Positions 32,340 through 40,614 of a DNA stretch of 64,000 nt are shown here, piece by piece. Below the pieces are notes generated by a model. The model made no database searches, was not told where the DNA came from, and was given only the letters and a program-made list of their open reading frames with translations. Source of the DNA: Candidatus Leptofilum gracile. Its GTDB lineage: Bacteria > Chloroflexota > Anaerolineae > Promineifilales > Promineifilaceae. Location of the stretch: positions 558,001 to 622,000 of the forward strand of contig JADJOJ010000001.1 in assembly GCA_016713825.1 (NCBI GenBank), written 5' to 3'. Position numbers and translations under genes: made by a program. Each line of letters starts with the position of its first letter. Within the stretch, counting starts at the first letter, position 1.

Positions 32340-33707
32340 ATGGCACAAGCACCTAACATCCTTCTCTTCTTGACCGACGACCACGCCCAATGGGCGATGG
32401 GCTGTGCCGGCAACAGCGAACTGCGCACGCCCACGTTTGATTATCTGGCCCAAAACGGGGTACGTTTCGCCAACACCTTCACCCCCACGCCCGTCTGCTC
32501 CCCGGCGCGGGCCAACCTGCTCACCGGGCGGCTGGCCTCCCAGCACGGCATTCACGACTACCTCAACTCCACGGATCCCGCAGTCAACGATATCGACTGG
32601 CTGGGAGACGAGACCACGCTGGCTCAGCTTTTCCAGGCGGCGGGCTACCAAACTGGCCATTTTGGCAAATGGCACCTGGGGCAAGATGAATACGCCGCCC
32701 CCGGCTACGATGAATGGTTTTCGCTGGGGCGCGATTATCCGATTCCGCATGAAGGGCCGTTCCGGTATGGGGTGAACGGCCGTTTCCAAACCATCCCCGG
32801 CCGCCTCAGCCACAACATCACCGAGCGGGCGGCACATTTTTTGCGAGGGCGGGATGAGGCACGGCCGTTTTTCATGACGGTCGGTTACTACGCCACCCAC
32901 AGCCCCTGGGAAGGGCAGTCGGAACGCCTGGTTGCCTCCTACCGCAGCGCCACCTTTGCCGACGTGCCGCTGGACGAGACCTACCCCTTTGGCGTGCAAA
33001 ATCTGGAATCGACCAACAACACGCGCCACCAACCGCGTGAAGCGCTGGCGCAGTATTACGCCGCCGTGACTGAGATAGATACGGCCGTTGCCCACCTCAT
33101 CGACGAGCTAGAAAGCACCGGGCAGCTGCAAAATACGATCATCATCTACACCTCAGACCACGGTCTGAACTGCGGCCACCACGGTATTTGGGGCAAAGGC
33201 AACGGCACCCTGCCGCTCAACATGGTCGATGAGTCGATTCGCGTGCCGCTGATCTGGTACGACGGCCGTTCCCCGCAGCCGCAGCCCGCCCGCCCCGAAT
33301 TTGTCGATCATCTAGACACCTTTCAAACCATTTTGGACGTGGCCGGTATCATCCCGCCAGACAAAAATTACGTCGGGCGCAGCTACCAGCCCTTGCTAAA
33401 CAACCAATCAATACCCGACTGGCGCGCCGTGCAGTTTGGCGAATACGGCAACGTCCGCATGATCCGCACCTCACGTCACAAGCTGGTGCGCCGCTACCCC
33501 GATGGTCCGCACGAGCTGTTCGACCTGTCCAGCGACCCGCGCGAAATGAACAACATCATCGAGCGGGGCGACATGCAGCCGATCGTCCAGGCGCTGATTG
33601 GGCGATTAGAAGCGTTTTTCGCCAAATACGAAGACCCCGCCAAAAGCGGCCTGCGCGTGCTGGACCTGCCCCACCACAACGCCAGCGAAGCCTGGCGGAC
33701 GAGCTGA
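32340..33707 (+). CDS. Sulfatase (type I, formylglycine-dependent)
   Basis: A 455-residue arylsulfatase-family hydrolase. PNILLFLTDDHAQWAMGC is the metal-binding N-terminus. C53 in VCSPARANLLTGR is the C-x-P-x-R site, modified to formylglycine as catalytic nucleophile. FGKWHLGQ, YTSDHGLNCGHHG (second metal site) and a C-terminal small domain follow. There is no signal peptide, so it is probably cytoplasmic and acts on imported sulfated sugars or esters; specificity is not predictable. No anaerobic or aerobic maturase is in the window. It starts the plus-strand run of salvage genes. Confidence 0.9.
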   Translation: MAQAPNILLFLTDDHAQWAMGCAGNSELRTPTFDYLAQNGVRFANTFTPTPVCSPARANLLTGRLASQHGIHDYLNSTDPAVNDIDWLGDETTLAQLFQAAGYQTGHFGKWHLGQDEYAAPGYDEWFSLGRDYPIPHEGPFRYGVNGRFQTIPGRLSHNITERAAHFLRGRDEARPFFMTVGYYATHSPWEGQSERLVASYRSATFADVPLDETYPFGVQNLESTNNTRHQPREALAQYYAAVTEIDTAVAHLIDELESTGQLQNTIIIYTSDHGLNCGHHGIWGKGNGTLPLNMVDESIRVPLIWYDGRSPQPQPARPEFVDHLDTFQTILDVAGIIPPDKNYVGRSYQPLLNNQSIPDWRAVQFGEYGNVRMIRTSRHKLVRRYPDGPHELFDLSSDPREMNNIIERGDMQPIVQALIGRLEAFFAKYEDPAKSGLRVLDLPHHNASEAWRTS

Positions 33708-33708
33708 A

Positions 33709-33820
33709 AAGTGTTTAGGTGTTTAAGTGCTTTGGTGTTTAGGTGTTTAAGTGTCCAGGTGTCATGGTCACATATCTCCTGTCACTTGAACACTTGAACA
33801 CTTGCTCACTTGAACACTGC
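33709..33820. repeat. Long tandem-word hairpin, GTGTTTAGGTGTTTAAGTG family
   Basis: Repeated AAGTGTTTAGGTGTTT-like words on the left and CACTTGAACACTTGAACAC-like words on the right, about 110 bases. It fills the sulfatase-ribokinase gap. Relatives lie at 34789-34861 and 42938-42994. Confidence 0.85.
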
Positions 33821-33870
33821 TAACCTTCACTGGTAACCTTGCAAAAATTATCAACCAGGGAGACTTTTAT

Positions 33871-34785
33871 ATGGCAGTTGTTGTTCTTGGCAGTATCAAC
33901 ATGGATTTAACCACCTACGTGCCGCGCCTGCCTGCACCGGGGGAGACGCTGTTTGGCAGCGCCTTCATCACCGTGCCGGGCGGCAAAGGGTTCAACCAGG
34001 CCGTCGCTGCCGGGCGGCTGGGCGCACCCACCCAGTTCATCGGCCGCATTGGGGATGATGCGTTTGGCAAGGGCGTGCTGGCACTCATCGCCAACGAACC
34101 GGTGGACACCAGCGGCATCTTGGTGGACCCAGACAGCGGCACCGGGCTGGCGGTCATCAGCGTAGATGATGCGGCCGAAAACGCCATCATCGTCATTTCC
34201 GGGGCCAACATGGCCCACGACGGCCTGGAAGTGGCCCGCACCCGCGACGCCCTGCAAACGGCCAAAGTGCTGCTGCTGCAAATGGAAAGCCCGCTCTCCT
34301 CCTCGCTGGCGGCGGCCCAGGTGGCCCGCGAACTGGGGGCCATCGTCATTCTGGACCCGGCCCCGGCCAAGCCGCTGCCGCCAGAAGCGTACCAGCTGTG
34401 CCACATCATGACGCCCAACGAGCTGGAAACCGAGGTGCTGGTTGGGTTTCGCCCCACCAACCAGGCGGAGGCGGCCAAAGCGGCAGATATTTTGCTGGCG
34501 CGGGGGGTGGAAACGGCCGTTATCAAACTCGGCTCCCAAGGTGTCTACTACCAATCCGCCACCGAATCTGGCTTCGTGGTGCCGTTCCGCGTCAAATCCA
34601 TCGACACCGTGGCGGCGGGGGATGCGTTTAACGGCGGCCTGGCCGTGGCATTGTCCGAAGGCAAACCACTCGCCGAAGCGATCCGCTGGGGCGCGGCCGC
34701 CGGAGCCCTGGCCACCACCAAACCCGGGGCCAGCTCCGCCATGCCCACCCGCGCCGAGCTAGAAGCCCTTCTGCTCAAAGATTAG
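33871..34785 (+). CDS. rbsK: Ribokinase
   Basis: A 304-residue PfkB kinase that makes ribose-5-phosphate from ribose. VVVLGSINMDLTTYVPRLPAPGETLFGSAFITVPGGKGFNQAVAAGRLG is very close to RbsK consensus. IMTPNELETEVLVG is the N-E-x-E motif and SIDTVAAGDAFNGGLAVAL holds the catalytic aspartate in A-A-G-D-A. Length is normal (about 305). ATG 33871 has GGGAGAC upstream. It would consume ribose released by the nucleoside hydrolase at 36287. Confidence 0.93.
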   Translation: MAVVVLGSINMDLTTYVPRLPAPGETLFGSAFITVPGGKGFNQAVAAGRLGAPTQFIGRIGDDAFGKGVLALIANEPVDTSGILVDPDSGTGLAVISVDDAAENAIIVISGANMAHDGLEVARTRDALQTAKVLLLQMESPLSSSLAAAQVARELGAIVILDPAPAKPLPPEAYQLCHIMTPNELETEVLVGFRPTNQAEAAKAADILLARGVETAVIKLGSQGVYYQSATESGFVVPFRVKSIDTVAAGDAFNGGLAVALSEGKPLAEAIRWGAAAGALATTKPGASSAMPTRAELEALLLKD

Positions 34786-34788
34786 CAT

Positions 34789-34861
34789 TTTTAAGTGTTC
34801 AGGTGTTCAAGGATTCATGTTCTCCTGACACCTGAACACCTGTAAACTTGAACACTTAAAA
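34789..34861. repeat. Tandem-word hairpin, AAGTGTTCAGGTGTTCA family
   Basis: TTTTTAAGTGTTCAGGTGTT on the left; ACACCTGAACACCTG and CTTGAACACTTAAAAA on the right. It begins immediately after the ribokinase stop. Confidence 0.85.
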
Positions 34862-34882
34862 ACCTAAACACATTTACACACT

Positions 34883-36220
34883 ATGAAGACATTACTCAAA
34901 GCGGCCAAGATTGTTTGTTTAGACGCCCAGGATATGATTTTTGAGCCGGGTTATTTGTTGGTGGAGGACGGCCGTATCCAATCCATCACCACCACACCGC
35001 CAGAAGATTTTGGGGGAACGGCCGTTGATCTCGGCAACAAGCTCCTCATGCCGGGGCTGGTCAACGCCCACACCCACACGCCGATGGTCCTCTTTCGCGG
35101 GCTGGCCGAGGGGCATTCGCTGTTCGACTTCGACGGCTGGTACCACACCATCCGCGTCGTGGAAGAGGTGATGACGCCAGAGATGATTCCCGCCGCCGTG
35201 CTCGTCTCCTGCGCCGAGATGATTCGCACTGGCACCACCACCTTTGCCGACCAATATTTCTGGATGGAGCAGATTGTGCCCGCCGTGCGCCAGAGCGGGC
35301 TGCGCGCCGCGCTCGGCTACGGCGTGGTCGAGTTGGGCGAAGCGGCAGCGCGCCAGCGCGAGCTGGACGCTGCCACAAAGTTTCTGCAATCCGTGGCCCA
35401 CGATCCGCTCATCCAGGGCTGGGTGGGGCCGCACGCCTTTTTTGTGGACAACAGCGAAGCAGCGATGGAAATTGAGCTGGATTTGGCCATCGAGTTCAAC
35501 ACCGGCTTCCACATCCACCTCAGCACCAGCGGCGAGGAAGACAGGTATTGTCAAGAGAAATACGGCCGTACCGCCATCCAACAGCTAGCCAAAATGGGCA
35601 TGCTCCAGCGCCCCATCCTGGCCGCCCACTGCCTCACCGTCCCGCCCGAAGATTATCCGCTGCTGGCCAACGCCCCGTTCAGCGCCGCCATCAACCCCTC
35701 CTCGGCGATGCGCAACGCCGCCGGGGTGGCCGACGCCTGCGGCATGTTAGACGCGGGCATCAACCTGGCGCTGGGCACCGACAATGTGACCAACAACAAC
35801 AGCTACGACATGTTCAAAGAGATGCAAATTGTGGGCAAGCTGATGGCCCTGCACCACCGCACGCCCAACGCCCTGCCCACCCGCACCATTTTGCACATGG
35901 CCACGATGGGCGGGGCGCGGGCGCTGGGGCTGGCGGACCAAATCGGTTCGCTGGAGCCGGGCAAGCAGGCCGACCTCATCGCCCTGGACCTGGACGAAAT
36001 CGGCTGGGCACCCAGCAACGGGCAAGATGTGTACACCGCGCTCGTCTACGCCGTCTCCGGCATGCACGTGCGGGATGTGATGGTGGCGGGGGAATGGTTG
36101 TATAAGGACGGCCGTTTCCAAACCATCAACTACCAACAGGCCCGCCACGATTTAGAAAGCAGCTACGCGCAGCTGGCGCAAATATTAAAGGACGCGGATG
36201 AACGCGGAAACCGCGGATAA
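34883..36220 (+). CDS. mtaD: Amidohydrolase, MTA/SAH or adenosine deaminase type
   Basis: A 445-residue metal-dependent amidohydrolase. MPGLVNAHTHTPMVLFRGLAEG carries the H-x-H zinc site; HIHLSTSGEE, ILAAHCLTVP and LGTDNVTNNNSYDMFKEM carry the other metal ligands and the catalytic aspartate. Closest relatives are 5-methylthioadenosine/S-adenosylhomocysteine deaminases and other 6-aminopurine deaminases, so it most likely turns an adenosine-type nucleoside into the inosine form. The last codons (DADERGNRG) come from the left arm of the hairpin at 36189-36265, so the natural C-terminus has been extended. It is followed by the nucleoside hydrolase. Confidence 0.85.
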   Translation: MKTLLKAAKIVCLDAQDMIFEPGYLLVEDGRIQSITTTPPEDFGGTAVDLGNKLLMPGLVNAHTHTPMVLFRGLAEGHSLFDFDGWYHTIRVVEEVMTPEMIPAAVLVSCAEMIRTGTTTFADQYFWMEQIVPAVRQSGLRAALGYGVVELGEAAARQRELDAATKFLQSVAHDPLIQGWVGPHAFFVDNSEAAMEIELDLAIEFNTGFHIHLSTSGEEDRYCQEKYGRTAIQQLAKMGMLQRPILAAHCLTVPPEDYPLLANAPFSAAINPSSAMRNAAGVADACGMLDAGINLALGTDNVTNNNSYDMFKEMQIVGKLMALHHRTPNALPTRTILHMATMGGARALGLADQIGSLEPGKQADLIALDLDEIGWAPSNGQDVYTALVYAVSGMHVRDVMVAGEWLYKDGRFQTINYQQARHDLESSYAQLAQILKDADERGNRG

Positions 36221-36265
36221 AAAGAAAAAACAAATCCGCGTCATCCGCGTTCATCCGCGTCCCAT
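36189..36265. repeat. Tandem-word hairpin overlapping the mtaD-like 3' end
   Basis: GGACGCGGATGAACGCGG on the left and CCGCGTCATCCGCG-TTCATCCGCGTCC on the right. The left arm is inside the coding frame of the deaminase and includes its stop region. Confidence 0.85.
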
Positions 36266-36286
36266 TCCCCAACAGGAGAACCGCTC

Positions 36287-37225
36287 ATGGAAAAACTAAT
36301 CATCGATACCGACCCTGGCGTGGACGACGCCGAAGCCATCCTGATGGCCGCCGCTCATCCCAACGCCACCATCGCCGCCATTCTGGCCGTGGGCGGCAAC
36401 GTGGGGCTAGAGCATACCGTGCGCAACAGCCTCACCATCGTCGAGGCGCTCGGCCAGGACATCCCCGTCTACGCGGGCTGCGACAAGCCGCTGGTCATCT
36501 TCCAGGAAGATGCCGCCTTTGTGCACGGGCAAGATGGCCTGGGCGATGTGGGGTATGTGCCCAAAACGCGCCAGGCGGAAAGCGAACACGCCGCCCTGGC
36601 GCTGCTGCGCATGGCGAACGAAGCCCCCGGCGAGTACACGCTGGTGGCCATCGGGCCGCTCACCAACATCGCCGTGGCGCTGAAATTGGACCCCAAACTG
36701 CCGGAAAAGCTGAAGCGCTTTGTGGTGATGGGCGGCGCGGTGACCGCCCACGGCAACACCAGCAACGTCTCCGCCGAGTTCAACATTTACCACGACCCGG
36801 AAGCGGCGCACGTGGTGTTTGAGGCGTGGGAAACGTACGGCGGGCTGATTGAGCTGATCGATTGGGAAGCGACGATGCGGCACGGCATCCCAGAAGAGAT
36901 CATCCAGCGGTGGCACGCGCTGGACACACCCAAATCCCGCTTTTACAAAGATATTTCGGCCAAAACGATGGAATTTATTCGCCAATACATGGGGCGCACG
37001 ATGATGTTTGGCGCGGACCCGCTGGCAATGGCCGTGGCCCTGGAGCCAGACATCGTGACCAAGGCGGAAGTGCGGCACGTCTCTGTGGAGCTGACGGGCA
37101 TGTACACCCGTGGCCAAACCACGACGGACTGGGGGCAGCGGAACGGCCGTACCGCCAACACCAACATCATCCTGGAACTCAACACCGACCGCTTCTTCGC
37201 CCTCATGGAACAGGGTTTAAGATAA
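36287..37225 (+). CDS. Inosine/uridine-preferring nucleoside hydrolase
   Basis: A 312-residue nucleoside N-ribohydrolase. IIDTDPGVDDAEAILMAAA carries the calcium-binding D-x-D-x-x-x-D-D motif; VAIGPLTNIAVALKLDP and FVVMGGAVTAHGNTSNVSAEFNIYHDPEAAHVVFEAW are family blocks. It hydrolyses inosine, uridine or similar to base and free ribose, which ribokinase then phosphorylates. ATG 36287 has AGGAG upstream. The gene sits between two long hairpins and directly after the deaminase, whose inosine-type product it would accept. Confidence 0.93.
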   Translation: MEKLIIDTDPGVDDAEAILMAAAHPNATIAAILAVGGNVGLEHTVRNSLTIVEALGQDIPVYAGCDKPLVIFQEDAAFVHGQDGLGDVGYVPKTRQAESEHAALALLRMANEAPGEYTLVAIGPLTNIAVALKLDPKLPEKLKRFVVMGGAVTAHGNTSNVSAEFNIYHDPEAAHVVFEAWETYGGLIELIDWEATMRHGIPEEIIQRWHALDTPKSRFYKDISAKTMEFIRQYMGRTMMFGADPLAMAVALEPDIVTKAEVRHVSVELTGMYTRGQTTTDWGQRNGRTANTNIILELNTDRFFALMEQGLR

Positions 37226-37226
37226 A

Positions 37227-37300
37227 CCACAGATTACACAGATTACACAGATTTTTGGGCTGCGTTCAACCCAAATCTGTGTAATCTGTGTAATCTGTGG
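37227..37300. repeat. Tandem-word hairpin with about 30-bp stem, CACAGATTACACAGATT family
   Basis: CCACAGATTACACAGATTAC-ACAGATTTTTGGG (37227-37259) and its near-exact reverse complement (37270-37300). It ends 11 bases before the M20 peptidase ATG. Confidence 0.9.
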
Positions 37301-37310
37301 ATAAATTAAA

Positions 37311-38555
37311 ATGGACGACTTAAGGAAACTGGTTGGGAAGTACGAGGTACCGCTGCTGGCTTTTTTGCAGGAGCTGGTGCGGCTGAAGTCGGTGAACGGC
37401 CGTCACCCAGAGCAAGCCGTGGCCGAGCGCATCGTGGCCGAGGCGGAGCAGTTGGGGCTGAACGGCCGTCTCATCGCCAAAGAATCGCTGCGACCCAATG
37501 CCCTGGTGCGCTGGGGCCACGGCCCGCGCGGTTTTGCCCTGGTCGGCCACATGGACACCGTCGCTGCCGGGGATGCTGGGCTGTGGACCTCGCCGCCGTT
37601 TGAGCCAACTTTGCGAGACGGCCGTCTCTACGGACGCGGCACGGCGGACAACAAAGCGGGGCTGGCGATTGGCCTCTACACCCTGGCGCTGCTGCGGGAC
37701 CTCGGCCAGCTAGACCCAGACGAAATCACGCTCATCCTGGCGGGCGTGGTGGATGAAGAGTCCGGGGCGAGCAGCGAGCTAGGCATGCGCTACCTGCTGG
37801 ATGAAGGGCACCTGCCCGTGCAGGGCGCGATTTACACCTACGCCAGCGACATCGTTTGCGTGGGGCATCGCGGGCTGCTGCGGCTGGTGCTGGAGGCGAG
37901 GGGAACGGCCGTTCACTCCGGCAGCGACGAATGGAGCCGGGGTGAGGGCGGCGTCAACGCCGTCACCGGGCTGGCGGCGATTTTGCTAGAGCTGGAGAAG
38001 CTGAAGCTGCCCTACGAGCCACACCCCGCCTTCGACCATCTCGGCTTCACGATGACGCCAGGCACGCTGTTCAACGGTGGCGAGTTTGAGAGCATGGTGC
38101 CGGGGGCGGCAACGGCCGTTCTCGACTGCCGCCTCATGCCTGGGCAATCGCCCGAAATGGTGATTGACGCCGTGCAAGCCATCATCGATGCCGAATGCGG
38201 CAAGCGCCCTGGCCTGCACGTGTCCATCCAGGTGAAAAACCGCCTGCCCGCCGCCGCCATCCCCGCCGAGCATCCGCTGGCCCAAATTGCCCAGCGCCAC
38301 GCCCAGGCGATCACCGGCCAGCCGTGGCCCATTCGCGGCGCAGGCCCGGCCAACGAAGGCTACATGCTCATCGGCGCGGGCATTCCCACCCTGCCCGGCT
38401 TCGGCCCCGCTGGCGGCAGCGCCCACGCCCCGGATGAATGGGTAGAGGTAGATAGTTTGGGAGAAACGGCCGTTCTCTACACCACCATCATTCAAGATTA
38501 TTTGGCCACAGATTTCGCAGATTACACAGATTTAATCCGCGTCTATCCGCGTTAA
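37311..38555 (+). CDS. M20-family metallopeptidase (ArgE/DapE/LysK-like)
   Basis: A 414-residue zinc hydrolase. FALVGHMDTVAAGDAGLWTSPPFEPTLRDGRLYGRGTADNKAG carries the first metal ligands and RGxxDxK-type motif; LAGVVDEESGASSELG holds the catalytic glutamates. VHSGSDEWSRGEGGVNAV is the dimerisation-domain start. Family members deacylate N-acyl amino acids or cleave small peptides; [LysW]-lysine hydrolases are among the closest in architecture. The substrate is not assigned. The final residues (YLATDFADYTDLIRVYPR) are encoded by the repeat at 38505-38571, so the C-terminus has been extended by repeat sequence. Confidence 0.85.
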   Translation: MDDLRKLVGKYEVPLLAFLQELVRLKSVNGRHPEQAVAERIVAEAEQLGLNGRLIAKESLRPNALVRWGHGPRGFALVGHMDTVAAGDAGLWTSPPFEPTLRDGRLYGRGTADNKAGLAIGLYTLALLRDLGQLDPDEITLILAGVVDEESGASSELGMRYLLDEGHLPVQGAIYTYASDIVCVGHRGLLRLVLEARGTAVHSGSDEWSRGEGGVNAVTGLAAILLELEKLKLPYEPHPAFDHLGFTMTPGTLFNGGEFESMVPGAATAVLDCRLMPGQSPEMVIDAVQAIIDAECGKRPGLHVSIQVKNRLPAAAIPAEHPLAQIAQRHAQAITGQPWPIRGAGPANEGYMLIGAGIPTLPGFGPAGGSAHAPDEWVEVDSLGETAVLYTTIIQDYLATDFADYTDLIRVYPR

Positions 38556-38571
38556 TCCGCGTCCCATTTTT
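38505..38571. repeat. Composite repeat arm at the M20 gene end
   Basis: CACAGATTTCGCAGATTACA followed by words of a second family (ATCCGCGTCTATCCGCG-TTAATCCGCGTCC). It runs through the last 16 codons and stop codon of the M20 gene. Two repeat families are joined here, suggesting they insert near each other. Confidence 0.8.
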
Positions 38572-38585
38572 TATAGGAGAAAACA

Positions 38586-39161
38586 ATGACTGATTTACCC
38601 CGCGACCCCTGGCAAAATGTCACCACCTTTAACGGATTCCCCGCCGATCACGTCATCTCTGCCCTGCAAAAAGAGATTCGGCGCGGCAACACGGAAAACG
38701 CCGCCCTGCTGGCCTACGAAATGGTGCTCACCAGCCCTGCGATGGAAGATTATCTCTGGCAGCGACTCATGATCATCTCGGTCGAGGACATCGGCTTTGG
38801 CGATCCACAAGCACCCATTTTGATCAATTCCCTGGTGCAAATGCTGGCCCGCATGGACCGCAGCGTGGCCGAACGCAAGCTGTTTGCCGTACATGCCGTG
38901 CGCTACTTATGCGAAGCGCAAAAAGATCGTTCCAGCGACGAGATGATCAACTGGATGATCCACGGCGTCGCTGCGGGCACCGTCCGCCCCACCATCCCCG
39001 ACTACGCCCTGGACATGCACACCGGCGACGGCCAAAAGATGGGGCGGGGCCGTGCCCACTTCTTTGCCGAGGGTGCCAAAATCGCCCCCGAACTGCCCAA
39101 TCGGGACACAACCTACTATGATCGCCTGGCTAAATTGTTGGATGAAGGTACCTGGGATTAA
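38586..39161 (+). CDS. RarA/MgsA C-terminal-domain-like protein
   Basis: A 191-residue protein resembling the C-terminal tetramerisation region of RarA/MgsA AAA+ ATPases, without the ATPase. Matching elements are PADHVISALQKEIRRGNTENAALLAYEMVL, WQRLMIISVEDIGFGDPQAPILINSLVQML and HAVRYLCEAQKDRSSDEMINWM. The last 60 residues (DYALDMHTGDGQKMGRGRAHFFAEGAKIAPELPNRDTTYYDRL) recall the RarA tail. Stand-alone copies are annotated in several bacteria with no known role; it might bind SSB or act as an inhibitor, but that is speculation. ATG 38586 follows TAGGAGAAAAC. Confidence 0.75.
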   Translation: MTDLPRDPWQNVTTFNGFPADHVISALQKEIRRGNTENAALLAYEMVLTSPAMEDYLWQRLMIISVEDIGFGDPQAPILINSLVQMLARMDRSVAERKLFAVHAVRYLCEAQKDRSSDEMINWMIHGVAAGTVRPTIPDYALDMHTGDGQKMGRGRAHFFAEGAKIAPELPNRDTTYYDRLAKLLDEGTWD

Positions 39162-39205
39162 AACCTTTTGGGCCAAAATCAATTTGCGGTCTGTACGGAT
39201 AAACA

Positions 39206-39265
39206 ATCAAAGATTTCGTAGATTTACCAGATTTTTAATCTTTTTAATCTGCGAAATCTGTTGAT
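39206..39265. repeat. Tandem-word hairpin, CAAAGATTTCGTAGATTT family
   Basis: CAAAGATTTCGTAGATTTAC-CAGATTTTT on the left; AATCTGCGAAATCTG on the right. It runs directly into the repeat at 39270-39363. Confidence 0.7.
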
Positions 39266-39269
39266 GGAT

Positions 39270-39363
39270 TTTTGGGTCTTCAGGATTTCGTGGGGTCTGG
39301 CGTGAAACGTGATGCGTGAAACGTGATGCCTCTCTGGTCACGTTTCACGTTTCACGCATCACG
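39270..39363. repeat. Tagged CGTGAAACGTGATG hairpin, second copy
   Basis: It carries the same tag TTTGGGTCTTCAGGATTTCG followed by the CGTGAAACGTGAT words as 4919-5007. The right arm continues into the glycosyltransferase gene and supplies its stop codon. Confidence 0.85.
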
Positions 39364-40540
39364 GGCTGTAAACCCCCTGAATTCCCAAAGAGCCTGGATT
39401 TTTATACGCGAGCAGTAACCAATCAGCTAACTTTCCCCAACCAAAGTTTTCGGCGATGTGGGCTTTGGCTCCGGCGGAAAGTTGGGCCTGGCGCTCCGGG
39501 TTTTGCAGGATGTGGATCAGTTCCTGGGTGATGCCGGTGATGTCGCCGGTGGGGCAGGTGGTGCCGGAACGGCCGTTCACCACATACTCCCCCACCTGCC
39601 CCACCGCCTCCGCCACCACGGGGACGCCAACGGAAAGCATGTCGGCCAATTTAACCGGGCATTTGGTGCGGTTGAGCAGCGTATCTTCCATCAGGTAAAT
39701 GCCCACGTGGGCCTGCGCCAGCAAAGCGGGCAGTGCTTCCAACTCCACCCAGCCAGCATCCTCGATGGCTTCCCAAATGCCCGCCGACTCCGCCTGCTGG
39801 CGGAAGTTCGCAGAATCTTCGTCGTACAGTCCGGCACCGATCATGAGAATGCGTAGATGGGGAACGGCCGTCTTCACCCCCCGCAAAATCTCAACCAACC
39901 GCCCCGTATCAAACTCAAACAACCGACTGTACACCAATACCGTCGGCCGCTCGCTCACCGATAACCGCTCACCGATCACCGAATACCGAATACCGGACCC
40001 ATTCGGCACATACACCACCCGCTCTGGCGGCAGCCCCATCCCCCAGGCCAGCGTTTGCAAAGCGCGGCTGGCGACGGTGAGGGCGTGGCAGTGGCGCATG
40101 CCCCACTGCTCTTGCCAGGCAAAAAAGCGCTTTTGCAGCGGCGAGTACGGCGCGAGCTCATTCCAGCCGCCCCACCCTTCCCAATCATCGGTATCCACGA
40201 TGAGGCGCAGCTTGGCCCGATGAAACTGCCACAGCCACCAGGCCACCAGGCCGCTGTACGCCTTTGGTTTGAAGCAGTGAACGACGTCTGGTTGCCAGGC
40301 CAAAATCTCGCGCACCATTTGCCGCGTGATGCCCACCACGCCACCACCCAGCGGCACGTAGCGCAGTTCCACGCCATCTTCCTGCCAGCTTTTGTCCGCT
40401 TCGTCGGGGGTTTGCCAGGGGGGCATGAAGATTTTTACCGCGTGGCCTTGTTGGGAAAACGGCCGTGCCAATCCCAGCGCCCGGCTGGCCATCGTTTTGT
40501 TGGGGTGCAGGCCGAAGGGGCCAACCATTGCAATGCGCAT
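39359..40540 (-). CDS. Glycosyltransferase family 4 protein with a repeat word inside the gene
   Basis: A 393-residue GT-B enzyme. MRIAMVGPFGLHPNKTMASRALGLARPF opens it; DVVHCFKPKAYSGLVAW, ERVVYVPNGSGIRY and the C-terminal nucleotide-sugar block GIYLMEDTLLNRTKCPVKLADMLSVGVPVVAEAVGQVGEYV identify GT4. The residues VIGERLSVSERP, in the middle of the interdomain region, are encoded by a GCTCACCGATAACCGCTCAC repeat element at 39953-39996 that is normally intergenic. The frame remains open across it. ATG 40540 is preferred; the 16 residues before it (ISNYQSPLK) come from another repeat. The acceptor is unknown; it is probably involved in cell-surface glycan synthesis. Confidence 0.88.
   Translation of the reverse strand: MRIAMVGPFGLHPNKTMASRALGLARPFSQQGHAVKIFMPPWQTPDEADKSWQEDGVELRYVPLGGGVVGITRQMVREILAWQPDVVHCFKPKAYSGLVAWWLWQFHRAKLRLIVDTDDWEGWGGWNELAPYSPLQKRFFAWQEQWGMRHCHALTVASRALQTLAWGMGLPPERVVYVPNGSGIRYSVIGERLSVSERPTVLVYSRLFEFDTGRLVEILRGVKTAVPHLRILMIGAGLYDEDSANFRQQAESAGIWEAIEDAGWVELEALPALLAQAHVGIYLMEDTLLNRTKCPVKLADMLSVGVPVVAEAVGQVGEYVVNGRSGTTCPTGDITGITQELIHILQNPERQAQLSAGAKAHIAENFGWGKLADWLLLAYKNPGSLGIQGVYSP
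39953..39996. repeat. Tandem-word repeat of the GTAATCGG family inside the glycosyltransferase gene
   Basis: GCTCACCGATAACCGCTCAC-CGATCACCGAATACCGAATACCGG, the same words as at 17240-17313 and 46175-46241, here in frame within a coding region. It encodes about 15 residues in the linker between the two Rossmann domains. Confidence 0.75.
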
Positions 40541-40547
40541 TTTTAAT

Positions 40548-40614
40548 GGAGATTGGTAATTGGAGATTGGAGATGAAATTTCTCGCAATCTCTAATCTCT
40601 AATCTCCAATCTCC
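40548..40614. repeat. Tandem-word hairpin, GGAGATTGGAGATT family
   Basis: GGAGATTGGTAATTGGAGAT-TGGAGATG on the left; CAATCTCTAATCTCTAATCT-CCAATCTCC on the right. The right arm encodes the last residues KEIGD and the stop of the plsC-like gene. A relative lies at 62780-62846. Confidence 0.88.
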
